In this document: piece by piece, positions 45,605 through 58,242 of the stretch
How positions within the stretch are numbered: the stretch's first letter is position 1
Layout: every line of letters starts with the position of its first letter
DNA from: Pelobates cultripes
Taxonomy: Eukaryota > Chordata > Amphibia > Anura > Pelobatidae
Assembly: GCA_933207985.1 (NCBI GenBank)
Contig: OW240913.1
Span: forward strand, 262,666,783-262,730,782
DNA length: 64,000 nucleotides
Direction: 5' to 3'
Translations under genes and position numbers: made by a program
The notes under the pieces: generated by a model
Database searches by the model: none
What the model saw: the letters and a program-made list of their open reading frames with translations, nothing else
Told to the model about the DNA's origin: nothing

Positions 45605-46878
45605 TGTCAAACACGGGAATGCTAAATAAGCACTTCAGAACAAGCAATCCTATTTTACTATCTTAAAAGCTGTATGTACTGGAGCCCTAGTCCTGACCGG
45701 GACTTTCAAACGCTGGATCACCAATAGTAGAACTCAGGAACAAGATACTGCCAAGTAAATATCCAACCTCCTCCCCAGTAACTGGATGATACAGTTCTGG
45801 GAGTACAAGTGATTTTAATGAGCCAAACTTTGCTTTTTTGCACAGACCCCAACAGGTGGTTTCCATTGTATTCAGCTCAAGCCCCTCTCAGGAATCTCTG
45901 TGCCTGGGAGATAATTGCTGTAAAGACCGACCGGTAAGCATTTTACCCCAAAACCCCAAACATCATAAAAACATACAATAACCCCACAAATAATACATCC
46001 CCAAATAGCTCTGATCTGATCGCCCAAATTCTCCAAATAGCGCTCATATCCATGCAGTGTAGAGGGAATGCAACCGTGTTAAAGTTCTGACCGGCCGCAC
46101 ACATAATCCTATGCCTAAAACAGTTCCAGGGTGTTTGGTGCTTTTGCCGGTCAATTTTCAGGAGCTCCTGCATCTGCAGTACGGGGTGCTCTGTCTGGCT
46201 CTCAGCGAGTACCTACCAAAAGTGGTGCAAGTAATGATAATTGGTGAAATAGTCTCAGACATCTTCCCTCCAAAAAGCAATCTCCTGGCGGGTTGCAAAA
46301 TGGTTCAAAACCCTGGAACTGCACGGTCACCTGATGCCAAAAATAGTTCCATAACATTTGCAGCTAAGTCCCGCTGAGGTAACCGGGAACCCACAAGGTC
46401 CTCATGCCGAAATTAGTTCCATAGCGTTCTTGGCAAAGTACCGCTGAGGACTATTCGCTGAGGACTATTCTGGGTGTCCCCAGTATGCAGTCGTTAGTAC
46501 CTACCAAGAGTGGTGCAAGGAAGGATAATTGGTGAAATGTCTCAGGCACCTTCCCTCCAAAAAGCACTCACCTTGCGGGTTGCAAAGTGGTTCAAATCCC
46601 TGGACCAAGTTGTCCGAGAACCACACGGTCAGCTCATGCCAAAAACAGTTCAATAACATTCAACATTCATGGGTTTGGTTCATGAGAACGGCTGCCAGGT
46701 AGCTAGAGTTCGGTTCCATTCGAATGAAGGGAAAGTGCCGAACCAGGGGCACCCGGTGGAAATCTGCTAATGATGGCTTGGCAACTCCCAAATGGTGTCT
46801 CAGACCAGGACCGCAATCGGCTTCCATACTCCTCCAGGAATTTGTGGCAAAAGTACGTGGAAAGGAGCGTTTGTCACA
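45605..46878 (-). mobile_element. LTR-like repeat, copy A
   Basis: The ends are TGTCAAACACGG and GCGTTTGTCACA (TG...CA). The sequence is the inverse of 60213-61145 over most of its length. Shared blocks include CTCAGGCACCTTCCCTCC and CCAAAAAGCACTC. No clear target duplication. It also carries two short stretches matching a Tc1 transposase gene (46208-46245 and 46470-46533) in place of the copy B sequence. It is interpreted as a solo LTR of an unknown retroelement. Confidence 0.5.
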
Positions 46879-48493
46879 CTGTATAACATAGAAAGTTATT
46901 TATGTAAGTTTAATCACCACTGTCACTATCACAGCTATCTTAGTACTGCCTCCAACTGTTTGTAGTAGCCGCTGGTACCTTATCTGTAAGTATTGGAGGA
47001 CGTACTGTATTCTCTGTGGTCTGTATCGTACTTGAGAGGAAGTACGATGTCTAATCTTTCTTCTCTCTTCTCTCTTGCCTATGAGATCTTTATATGTGTG
47101 CCTGCCTTGACTTTTTTATGCTAAATTTCAACCCTCACAACCATCACTGAGAAGGATGTATCACATTCCACATCCCCCATCACATTTTCTGGTGTGTTCC
47201 ATTCAACAACATAGTAGTTTGATTTTTTTTTGTGTGTTAATTTCAGTTTCAATTTTCAATTCCACTGTCCTCAGTCTCTAAATGTAATTAATGGGCTCTG
47301 TATTAACTTTTTTTTTTCCCTTTATTAACATTATATCTATTTATTCACAATAACTGATAGTTTAGATCAAATAAAAAAACAAAGGAAGAAAGGGGTGCAG
47401 TAAATTAATGACAAAGTAAGAAAGCTAGGTCTGGCTAATCACACTTAACATATTAGCACTGTTATCAAAACAACCTTTTCATAAAGCTGTGTATTGAAAA
47501 AAATTTTTATAAAGCAATTAAATGCAATTCACTTTTACTGGTATGTTCACTGAGGTGGTATGCAAGAGAATCTAATGAATTTACAAACGCTGCTGTTAGG
47601 CTGTGATAGCTGTGCTGGAAAACGTATGCGCTCTGTTTAATTAGTTGTTTTTCATTTACAAGCAATTTCCTTCCGCACTTGCTGAAATAACAAATGTAAT
47701 AATCATTTATCTTTTTACTTGGAATGCAATTATTTAATAATAAATCTTATATTTGGAAAGCACTGTATATAGGTTTTAATGAAACAAATCTATTTTCAAG
47801 CTGTGTTCAGTTGCCAGTTTACTTTGCTAATTAACAGTGGTTAATTGTGAATTGGTAAGTCTATGAGATGTATTACTGGCTGTGTATAATCATCTGCATA
47901 GAACAAGATGCATTTTATTATGCCAACAAGTATGATATTATAGCTTGTAGATTAATTTATTATTTGAAAACTTCCAACTGAAAGATACTATTAATTCCAC
48001 AAATACATGTAGAAGTAATTGGGTATTTAACTTCCAATGCTGGATTTAATTTATTAGTGTTGGAAGGGAAATTACTAGGGAGTTCTGATTGTTTCACAAT
48101 CAACAAATGGCAACATATTACTTGATATTTTACTTGAGGGTTTAAAAATACATCTGCTATGGATTTTGGAACACAACTTTTAGATAGATTGGCTCATCTT
48201 TTTTTCTGTGTGTTTTGTGTATATAAAATGTGTAAAGCAGGGATCTTTCAGCCATCCATGTGTTGAGGCCTATAACTCCTAGAATTCTTTGAACGAAGTA
48301 GATTTCCTAAGGTTAAAAATTTGAAGGGCGTATTGTAAAGTAAATGTTGAGACATCTATACTATTGTAAAAATATCGTCCTATATTTGAGAAGAAGTGAT
48401 TATCTATTATCAAAGGGTTTAAGCACTAGACGCTAATTAGTAGTCTGTTTTTCTGCTTGCTAGTGAATGCACCAGGAACAAGTGCCCAATGTA
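46879..48493. other. Non-coding stretch
   Basis: Mostly AT-rich DNA without a recognised element or exon; one of the least repetitive parts of the window. Confidence 0.6.
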
Positions 48494-49002
48494 CATGGCC
48501 GGTGCTTGCTATAGGCGACTTAGGTGACTTCCTATAGGCGCCACCAGGAGCGCCGTCCCCTCATACTGCAGCCGCCTGAGCGCTCCAGCCTGGTTCACAG
48601 TACAGGAGCACCTGTTTCCTGTACACGGCCAGACTGACAGGAAGTGCTTACTAAGTGAGCACTTCCTGTCAGTCCGGCCGGTTACAGGAAACAGAAACTC
48701 CTGTACCGTGTACCGGATCGAAGCTCGGCCACGCTACACAGGGTAGGAGAGGGGGGTGAGGAGAATGGGCGGAGAGAATACTGAGGGAGGTGGGGGTGGA
48801 GGCAACACCACCATGGGAGGGGGAGTGAGGAGAGACCACTAAGGGAGGGAGGGGGGTTGAGGAGAGAACATTAAGGGAGGGAGGGGGGTGGAGGAGAAAC
48901 CACTAGGGGAGGGGGGGGTGAAAAGAGACCACTAAGGATGAGGGGAGAGGAAAGGCGGCAAAAATCAGACCTAGGGCGCCAAAAATCCCTGCACCGGCCC
49001 TG
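48494..49002. mobile_element. hAT MITE, 509 bp, with 8-bp duplication
   Basis: Starts CATGGCCGGTGC and ends GCACCGGCCCTG. It is flanked by CCAATGTA on both sides (48486-48493 and 49003-49010). It contains a long palindrome (48600-48706) and a purine-rich tandem block of GAGGGAGGGGGG type (48740-48950). Confidence 0.88.
48600..48706. repeat. Palindrome in hAT MITE
   Basis: GTACAGGAGCACCTGTTTCC...GACTGACAGGAAGTGC is mirrored by GCACTTCCTGTCAGTC...GGAAACAGAAACTCCTGTAC around a small loop, with arms of about 48 bp. Confidence 0.92.
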
Positions 49003-49309
49003 CCAATGTATGCAATGTTATATTGAAAAAAGGACATATTAATGAAATAACATAAAAATATAGATAGTTTTGAAAAAGGATTCATTTAATTTGTTGTGGT
49101 TAGGGTCAGTTTAGGAAGTTTTGGTAGACCGTTTGCAAACATTTTGTAAGTTAAATAGTAACTTTGTATTGCAATAGGCAACTGGGTTTAGTATACTTAC
49201 ACATTTTTATCTGGAGCTCTATGATATTGGTGGTAAAATGACTGCATAAAAATATTTATATGCTGCTAATAAATTACACCAAAGTGTCCAGTATATTTAT
49301 CTATCAATA

Positions 49310-49870
49310 CAGACAAACACCCTGACCAGTCACAAATTCAAAACCTCTGAATAGTGAAGTGAATAACATTAATTATATCATTAAAATGGCACCTGTCAAG
49401 GAGTGAGTTATATTAGGCAGCAAGTGGACATTCAGTTCTTCAATATCATGTGTTGGAAGGAGGAAATATTAGCAAATGAAAAGATCTGAGTGAACTTGAC
49501 AAGGGCCAAATAGTGATGATTAGATGACTGGGTCAGAGCATCTCCAAAAAGGCAAGTCTTGTGGGATGTCCCCAATATGCAGTCGTTAGTACCTAACAAA
49601 AGTGGTGCAAGGAAGGATAATTGGTTAACCGGCATCTGGGTCATGGGCACCCAAAGCTCATTTATGCACTTGGGAAGCGAAGGCTAGCCTGTCTGATCAC
49701 ACAGAACAGCTACAGTAGCTAAATTGATGAAAAATTTAATGCAGGCCATGAAATAAAGGTGTCAAAACACACAGTGCATCACAGTTTGCTGCCTATGGGG
49801 CTGTGTAGCCGAAGGCTGCTGACCCAAGTCCACTACCAAAAATGCTTTTAATGGGGATGTGAGGTCTGAT
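49310..49870 (+). pseudogene. Decayed Tc1-type transposon, 5' part
   Basis: The leader AATGGCACCTGTCAAGG is followed by DNA for DLSEFDKGQIV-like and GQSISK-like residues, then a clearer stretch: NSYSSQIDEKFNAGHE-like, VSKHTVHHSLLPMGLCSRRL. This is the N-terminal DNA-binding (paired-like) half of a Tc1 transposase. Several stops and frame changes are present; the DDE half is missing. Confidence 0.75.
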
Positions 49871-50739
49871 CTATCTATCTCTTTCACTCTTACTCACTCT
49901 CTCACTCTCTCTCATACTCACTCTAAACTAACTCTCACTCATTAACTCTTTCACTCACTCTCACTCACTCACTAACTCATTCACTCTTATTCTCTCTCAC
50001 TCCCTAACTCTCTCACTCACTAACTCTCTCACTCCCTAACTCTCCCACCCACTCACTCTCTCTCTCTAAGTCTCTCACTCACTCTCACTCATTTTTAAAA
50101 TAAGTTTACTTACGGTTTGGATCCTCCTGCTCGGTCTCCTGCCTTCTCCATTCAGCCTGTCAGCTCCGAGCTGACGATGAGTGCAGGAGATCTTTATCTC
50201 CCATACTTTTTTCCCTTTAGTCTCTGGCATTACTACAGGACACAGGAGGAAGTCCTGATAGCACGTTTGATGTCCTATCTGTCTATCTATCTATCTATCT
50301 ATCTATATCTATCTATTTATCTCACTCTCACTCACTCTCACTCTCACTCACTAACTCTCTCACTCTCTCACTCTCTCACTCACTAACTCACTCCCTCACT
50401 AACTCTCTAACTCACTCACTAACTCACTAACTCTCTCACTCTCACTAAGTCTCTCACTCACTTTCACTCATTTTTAAAATATGTTTACTTACGGTTTGGA
50501 TCCTCCTGCTCTGTCTCCTGCCTTCTCCCTTCAGCCTGTCAGCCCAGAGCTGATGCTTTATGCAGGAGATCTTTATCTCCCACACTGTCAGCTCTGATTG
50601 CTGACAGCCACCGGGGTTACTACAGGACACAGGAGGTGCGTTCACAGTACATACTGTGTCCTGATAGCACGTTTGATTTCTTCAGCTAAGCGTGAAGATG
50701 TCAAACGTGAGTCCTGCGCATCAGGTAGGACTTAACTTG
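49871..50739. repeat. Duplicated CTCACT-rich block
   Basis: ACTCACTCTCTC-type microsatellites (49880-50089 and 50320-50468) each precede a copy of a segment of about 118 bp starting CATTTTTAAAATA (50090-50207 and 50469-50586, 379 bp apart). A (CTAT)n tract lies near 50278-50315. No gene. Confidence 0.88.
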
Positions 50740-51238
50740 TGTCACGCAGAGAGTAACCCAGAAGGAGACGTATACCGGACCTTAGCATGGCCGGGCTCAA
50801 CATCAGAGAATAGTCAAAAGAATAGCCAAAGGTCAAGGGAGCAAAGAAAATGGAATACACGAGAATAACCAAGTCAAAATTTGGGGAACCAGAGAGGAGA
50901 GTAGTCAATAAGGAAGCCAAGGGTCAATATACCAGAAAGACAGACAAATAAATCAAGAGCACTAGAGGGACCAAATAATGAACCACACTAAGGCGCTGGG
51001 GGAAGGACAGAGGCGCCCTTATATAGTGAGGAGTGTTTAGCTTTAAAGCCACGCCCCCAAAAAGTCTGGGAGCGTGGCCACGTTTGAACTTTCGCGGCAA
51101 AATCCCGATGACGTTGGCGCGCAAGAGGGGTTTTGCCGCGAGCGGCTAGCGTCCAACAGGCTGCTCCGCCTCCCGGAAGCAGCCAGGGAGACCGACGCGC
51201 TGCGCGGGTCCGGAGGAGACAGGTAAGGTATCGTCACA
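50740..51238 (-). mobile_element. Solo LTR with 5-bp target duplication
   Basis: On the minus strand it starts TGTGACGATACC and ends CTGCGTGACA. The 5-bp duplication ACTTG lies on both sides (50735-50739 and 51239-51243). A minus-strand TATATAAGG box (plus CCCTTATATAG near 51018) would drive minus-strand transcription. No internal retroelement DNA remains, consistent with LTR-LTR recombination. Confidence 0.88.
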
Positions 51239-51299
51239 ACTTGGAAGTCCTGGTAACCCTCTGACTGCCACTGGAGGTGTTCCTAGGTTCTAACGTAAA

Positions 51300-51485
51300 C
51301 ACTGTAAGTCAACCAGCTCATGAACTTAGTAAGGCAGCTAGCTCTGGAACTCAGAAAGACAGCTAGCTCAGAACTCAGGAACCCAGGAAGACAGTTAGCT
51401 CAGGAACTCAGGAAGGCAACAAGCTGAGAAACTCAGGAAGGGAGCTAGCACAGGAACTCAGGTAGGCAGCATGCTCGGAGATACA
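51300..51485. repeat. Minisatellite, about 30-bp units
   Basis: Imperfect units of CAGCTAGCTCAGGAACTCAG (plus AGGAAGG) repeat about six times. Confidence 0.88.
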
Positions 51486-52570
51486 CATTGTTTCATGGGA
51501 CAAAAGGAGCAGACCAACAACAATATTATAATTAATGAACTGACTAACAATGAGGCTCAACTAAGTCCGGAGAAGATATTTGCAAAATAAGGCCAGCTGG
51601 GAACAGAGAAAGAACTCAGTCTGTGTGCAGCAGCCTGGAATAGCACCACAGACAGGTACTGTGGCCATCTGTGAGGTACTGCAACAGATAGAGTAAACAG
51701 AATCGTGAAAATGGGGTACAAGGGTGGGTCTGTCTGTGAAAAGGTGGGTATGCCCATGATAGAGGGATGGCAAATTAACAGCCTGCCTCCTAAAGGTAGA
51801 CCACACACAGAGCACTGCCATAGCATTCTACACATGGTCTTAGTGTCCAGTCCCTTTCTGCACCTATTGATTTCCTATAACCCTTTAATGTTATCCCAAT
51901 TTAAGTGGACTGTTAAGAAACAAATCTTTAAAATGTATTGTAAGAATAGGGATGCAAAACCAATGTAAATACCAATTATTAGTGTTGGAGGTGTATTATA
52001 AGTATTATAAATCTGTCTCTGGCAATGGAACATGCTATATGACTTATTACGCTGTTTTCTCCAATAAATGCTTATTACTGAGATATCCTAAAAATCTAAC
52101 TGGGCAAAAGTGTAAGTATGGATATACTCTTCACTTTAGGGGATACAGAAAAACAAAACAAAAACACCAATATTTTTCATTAAATTTATTCAGAAACAAG
52201 CAAGTAGGTGAGGTGGTCTGGCATTGCATAGTGTCAAAACATTGCCAGCATATCAACGTAAATGTTCTGAATAAATTCACTCACTGAAGAAGTACATTTG
52301 CTTATTTTTCTGTAACTCCTATTACAGAGGAACAAGGGGTAGTAGTCATGTTCTCAAGTGCCTTTGTACACTGCGAGTGCCCTTTAACATTATTTTAAAC
52401 AATGACTTTCCTCTTGACTGTAGATCTTTTACCTAATTACCAAATGAAACATCAATAATCTGCACACTGTTAAACCTGTTACCCAACCCAATAACCACAT
52501 GACACAAAGTCAAAGTCGATAGGGAAAATGCTGCAGTTTTATCTAATTAACATACCAGCTTAAACCAAAA
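51486..52570. other. Non-coding stretch
   Basis: A frame of about 111 codons at 51952-52287 has no domain, no splice context and ordinary AT-rich composition, so it is not called. Nothing else was recognised. Confidence 0.55.
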
Positions 52571-54833
52571 CTGCCTGCCATTTGCTACCTACCATGTAAT
52601 ATCTCTGTCATCAGCCCACTGCTGACTGTGCACGTCAATGCTAAAATCAATATTATTTGATTTTGACAGTACTGACCAGGAAAACTGCCAAGCTGTTAAA
52701 AAATTGAGAATAAATACCAAATACAACCAACACAACAATTAAAAAAGGGTGAGAAAGGACAGGGCATTGATGACAACCACTGGAGACAATGAAGGTGCAG
52801 TGAATCAACCCCTAACTTATAAAGGCTCACACCATTGCTGCACTGCTGCGACCCGTCAATTGTTTGTCAAAGTCCATCATCAAGTCAGGATTTCAATATG
52901 TCCATATCTTCTACAATACTTTTAATGATCTCAAACTATTTTTGAAATGTAGGACTGTTTAAATATTTTTTGTTTTAAACTTGTTTTGAAATGCCAATGA
53001 ACCCCATACTAATGCAAAATTTTGAATAAAGGCATGAGGAAAAACACAGAAAAATGCATGTATCTATTCAATCACATAAATGAAAAGGTCAGATTTGCAT
53101 GTTCAAGAAAAAATAAAGCAGGAAATAAAAATACTGTTGAGAAAAACTGACAATTCTAGAATATAGTGGTGGATTGGCTATATATCCCCAGGTAGTCTTG
53201 ACTTACCATGCCTGTTGTTAACGTGTTTGTAAGGAAACCTAGTATATTCAATCCGCATTCGGTAGTTTCCCCCCGAACCGCCAGAGCATCAGTGAGTATA
53301 GCTCTCCGTTCGGTAGATGGAATAGACGAAATCCATACGAATACAATTAGCTTTACAAGATAATTCCCTTAATAAAACATACGAATCCCCTAACATCAGC
53401 TGGAGTCAAGAAGAAGGGTACAACAGAACTGGCTTTTAATGACCACACACATAGGCTTTAATGCAAGTCCCCATGCAAGGGGACATCCCACAGGGAGGGA
53501 CACAGTATAACCAATCGGTTACAGGAAAACAGTAAAACACATCCAGCACAAACATATAATTCCCTCCCCTAGTCCTGGAGATAATCAAATCTGATAAAGT
53601 AATAACTTGATTATCTCCAGGCAGAAAAATCACAATTTTCCCCAATATTCAGAACACCCCTTTAGACATGGGGTATCCCCACAAATAATATGTCCCCTGA
53701 TAGCCCCAATCTGGGTGACCAACATATTCAAATTTCACCCAGATCGGTTCAGGAGTTCTCAAAAAGTGTGGCAGTCCTTTGTGACTGGCTAACCGCAAGG
53801 TGGCTGCCCAAAATAGTTCCAGGAGTTTGGGTGGTTTTGACGGTCTATTCAGTTAACTGGTAAAAAACGAATAATTCCACGAATGGATTCCCCTGGCTCT
53901 TAGCAGCAATTGTTCCCCTCATTCAAATGCACAAAAGTACCGAATAGCGCTCTTCTCGCTATTTGGGAAATAGAGATCCAGCGTTCGCTTGTTGAGACCA
54001 GTGTTCGGGAAGTCGAGTGTCCGATTTTAGTTCTAGACTGCCTGCCATGTGCTACCTACCATGTAATATCTCTGTCATCAGCCCATTGCTGACTGTGCAC
54101 GTCAATGCTAAAATCAATATTATTTGATTTTGACAGTACTGACCAGGAAAACTGCCAAGCTGTTCAAAAATTGAGAATAAATACCAAATACAACCAACAC
54201 AACAATTAAAAAAGGGTGAGAAAGGACAGGGCATTGATGACAACCACTGGAGACAATGAGGGTGCAGTGAATCAACCCCTAACTTATAAAGGCTCACACC
54301 ATTGCTGCACTGCTGCGACCCTTCATTTGTTTGTCAAAGTCCATCATCAAGTCAGGATTTCAATATGTCCATATCTTCTACAATACTTTTAATGATCTCA
54401 AACTATTTTTGAAATGTAGGACTGTTTAAATATTTTTTGTTTTAAACTTGTTTTGAAATGCCAATGAACCCCATACTAATGCAAAATTTTGAATAAAGGC
54501 ATGAGGAAAAACACAGAAAAATGCATGTATCTATTCAATCACATAAATGAAAAGGTCAGATTTGCATGTTCAAGAAAAAATAAATCAGGAAATAAAAATA
54601 CTGTTGAGAAAAACTGACAATTTGGGTGGTTTTGACGGTCTATTCAGTTAACTGGTAAAAAACGAATAATTCTACGAATGGATTCCCCTGGCTCTTAGCA
54701 GCAATTGTTCCCCTCATTCAAATGCACAAAAGTACCGAATAGTGCTCTTCTAGCTATTTGGGAAATAGAGATCCAGCGTTCGCTTGTTGAGACCAGTGTT
54801 CGGGAAGTCGAGTGTCCGATTTTAGTTCTAGAC
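52571..54833. repeat. Tandem duplication with internal deletion
   Basis: Unit 1 is 52571-54037: X 52571-53155, U 53156-53825, Y 53826-54037. Unit 2 is 54038-54833 and consists of X' 54038-54622 joined to Y' 54621-54833, without U. X copies differ at about 1 percent. At the X'-Y' junction a 2-bp TT is shared, suggesting end-joining deletion. U and Y belong to an LTR-like repeat family also seen near 46-47 kb and 60-61 kb. Confidence 0.92.
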
Positions 54834-55270
54834 ACTCGACGACCAAGTCCCGCTGCCTTTATTCGCCTGAAAAAAGATGGCTGCCGTTTTCTCAGCCACG
54901 TGGCGTTCGGTAGTACGAACGGTGGCCGCACAGATAGAGGGTTCAATTGAAGCATTCTTTGAAGTTTAACGAGCAAGGGGATGGTCTCTGTTCGGTAGTT
55001 ATATCTACTGAATGAATATGGAAGAAATAGTACACATAAAGAGGGATTTCTTCACAGTCTTCATGACCAGTAATGGGCTTGGATAGGTAAAAGGATCAGG
55101 CCACAGACTATTTTGTTATTTAGTTAGCCACACACAATTGTCCATTAATGGTAAATCGACAGCCAAGCTTGCATCATAGGTCATCTCGTTTAATTGATAA
55201 TGGATTGGTTAGTAGAAAGCAAGTTGTGTTGATAAGTACTGTATTCCTTGTAAACATCTGACACTTTTAT
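54834..55270. other. Non-coding stretch
   Basis: The first part (to about 55020) continues the LTR-like repeat with GTTCGGTAG motifs; the rest shows nothing recognisable. Confidence 0.6.
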
Positions 55271-57427
55271 TTAACCCCTTAACCCCTTAAGGACACATGA
55301 CATGTGTGACATGTCATGATTCCCTTTTATTCCAGAAGTTTGGTCCTTAAGGGGTTAAGGACCGGCCTGTTTTTGCGATGTTGTGTTTGTGTTTAGCTGT
55401 AATTTTCCTCTCTCTCATTTACGGTTCCCATACAAGTTATATATTGTTTTTTTCAGGACAAGAAGGGCTTTATTTACATACCATTATATGTATCATGTCT
55501 TATATTGTATTTAAAAAAAATAATAAAAGATGGTGAAAAATTGAAAAAAATACATGTTTTTGGACTTTTACTTGAAAAATCTTTTACTTAGCTACAAAAG
55601 CTAATGAAAAAAACTGCTAAATAGATTAAAAAATTTGTCCCGAGTTTAAAAACACCCAGTGTTTACATGCTTTATTGCTTTTTTTTTTGCAAGTTATAGG
55701 CCTACAAATACAAGTAGGAAATTGCTGTTTCAATATATATATATATATTTTAAATTTATCAACAGTGACATTGTAACACCGTTATCTATCATAAATCCCT
55801 GAATCACACCTCACATGAACATATTTTTTTAAAGTAGACAACCCAGGGTATTCAATATGGGGAATGTCCAGTCTTTTTTAGTAGTCATCTAGTCACAAAC
55901 ACTGGCCAAAGGTAGCATTTATATTTGTTTGTGTGTTAAAAATGCAAAAACCGCTAAATTTGGCCAGTGTTTGTGACTAAGTGGCTACTAAAAAAGGCTG
56001 AACATACCCCATTTGCAATACCTTGGGTTGTCTTCTTTTGCAAATGGTATGCCATCATGGGGGTAATTCTCATTCCTGGGCTACTATACGCTCTCAAAGG
56101 CAACCTAACCAATCTGACAAATTTCAATAAAAAAAAAAAGTAAAATCAAGCCTTATATTTGACCCTGTAACTTTCACACTATAAAACTTCTGCATGTGGG
56201 GTACTATTATACTCAGGAGACTTCGCTGAACACAAATATTAGTGTATCAGAACAGTAAAATGTATCACAGCAATAATATCATCAGTGAAAGTGCCGTTTG
56301 TGTGTGAAAAATGCAAAAAACATCACTTTCACTGACAATATCATGGCTGTGATATGTTTTACTGTTTCGAAACACTAATATTTGTGTTCAGCGAAGTCTC
56401 TCGAGTAAAACAGTACCCCCATATACAGGTTTTAGGGTGTCATAGAAAGTTACAGGGTTAAACACAGTGCTAGCAAATTAAATTCTCTGGACTTTTGGGC
56501 CTGGGTTGTCAGACATGTCCCTCAAATTACAATCATTAAAATTACTTAATTAGGTAAAAATATTACATAAATATGCACGTAGAATTGTAATATATATACA
56601 TATTTATATATTTGACGTCTACGTGTATATTTATGAAATAATTTATGTAATTATGTATATGAAAATATGTATATTTCGTATTATTTTTATTTATTTATAC
56701 ATAGATATATATATCATTACATTCTAAGTGTATTTTGATATAAATATATATATACATTAATATCAAAATACTGTTTGAATAAAATTATATATATATATAT
56801 TTTTTTTATTATTAAAAATTATTTTTACTTTTTGTTATTTATTTTTATTAACATATTATTTATAATTTATAATATATATATATATATATATACAATATAT
56901 ATAGTTATATATATATAATATATATAGTTATTATATATATTGTATATATACACGTGTGTAATTTAAATATAAGTGTATTTTTATATTAATATATGCATAT
57001 AAAAATACACTTAGTATGACATTATATATATGATATATATACATATATTATATATAGATATAATACATGTATATATATTTTATATATATATATATATACA
57101 CATATTATTCTTTTTTACACCTATTGCTTTATTTGTAAACTTTATTTCTGATTTTACAGATGCAGGGAGACTGCCTGTCAGCACAGACAGTCCCCCTGCA
57201 GGCAGATACACAGGTACCTATTGTGGCCACATGATCGAGTGATCACGTGGCTGCAGGGTCCTGATCTGCCGCAGGGAGACTGCCTGGGCAGACAGGCAGT
57301 CCCCCTATTTTTCTGGGAGGAGCGCTGAGTACCCCCAGACCGTTATGACGGTTCAGGACCGTCATCGATCCTCAAGGGGATGTTTCCGATGACGGTCCTG
57401 AACCGTCATCGGTCGTCAAGGGGTTAA
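55271..57427. mobile_element. TTAA-ended foldback element 1
   Basis: The left end TTAACCCC[TTAA]GGACCGG and right end CGGTCGTCAAGGGGTTAA are inverted. Inside are serial hairpins: 55838-55910 pairs with 55960-56034, and about 56197-56298 pairs with 56325-56432. A hairpin GATGACGGTCCTGAACCGTCATC sits by the right end (in two pieces near 57355-57410). AT-rich microsatellites fill 56560-57130. No transposase. A small MITE interrupts the left terminus. Confidence 0.8.
55279..55358. mobile_element. 80-bp TTAA MITE nested in element 1
   Basis: The inverse of 17191-17270 with few changes. TTAA occurs at both its ends, and removing one TTAA plus the MITE joins TTAACCCC to TTAAGGACCGG, the expected terminus of element 1. 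This shows insertion into the host element's own TTAA. Confidence 0.85.
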
Positions 57428-57591
57428 TCACTTTATCTATCACATGTATCTAAAATTTTGCTTCTATATATTATCTATGATGTAATAACACTGCAAGCCT
57501 TTCTCCTAGTAAAATATAGTGCAGCAGTGTATTTTTGTTTGTTTCTCTTCTGGCCTTTCATAAATGTATAGTTACTGTGCTGTATGCTAGG
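57428..57591. other. Spacer between foldback elements
   Basis: 164 bp of plain DNA separating the two TTAA-ended elements. Confidence 0.7.
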
Positions 57592-58197
57592 TTAACCCCT
57601 TAAGACCGGAGGGCGTACTATTACGCCCTATTCTAAGCGGCTCTAAACGCCGCTGGGCGTAATAGTACGCCCTCCGGTCTTTTCCTACTTACCTGGTCGC
57701 CGGCGATCCCACGCCGGCGATCGTGGTTGGGGGGACTCCCAGGGAGTCCCCCGCGTCACGTCCGACCCCCTGGAAGCCCCCCGGCCATGTGAGAGTGAGG
57801 TCCTTGCGAGGACCCCACAATCACATGGCCGGGGGTAGCTGGCTGCAGCACTGCCTCTAATGACAGGTGGTCCCCCTGCTGGCTGAAAATAAAATCAAAT
57901 AAATTAAAAAGTGTAAAAAAAATAATAATATATACTTAGATCATATATATATATATGATCTAAGTATATATATATACACATATACATACACACACGTACA
58001 CTAATTATATATATATATTAATATCAAATTACACGTAGACTGATACTGATTATATATATATATAATTATTGTTATATATATATTTATATATAATATAAAA
58101 AAATACGTTAAAAAATAAAATTAAAAAAATAATTAAAAATAAATAATTAAAAAATATATAGATGTGTGTTATTTCGTTCTAACTGTATTGTGAAATT

Positions 58198-58242
<45 letters not shown>

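Noticed and set aside
51952..52287. 111-codon plus-strand frame
   Set aside because: No recognised motif, and nothing around it suggests a gene or element.
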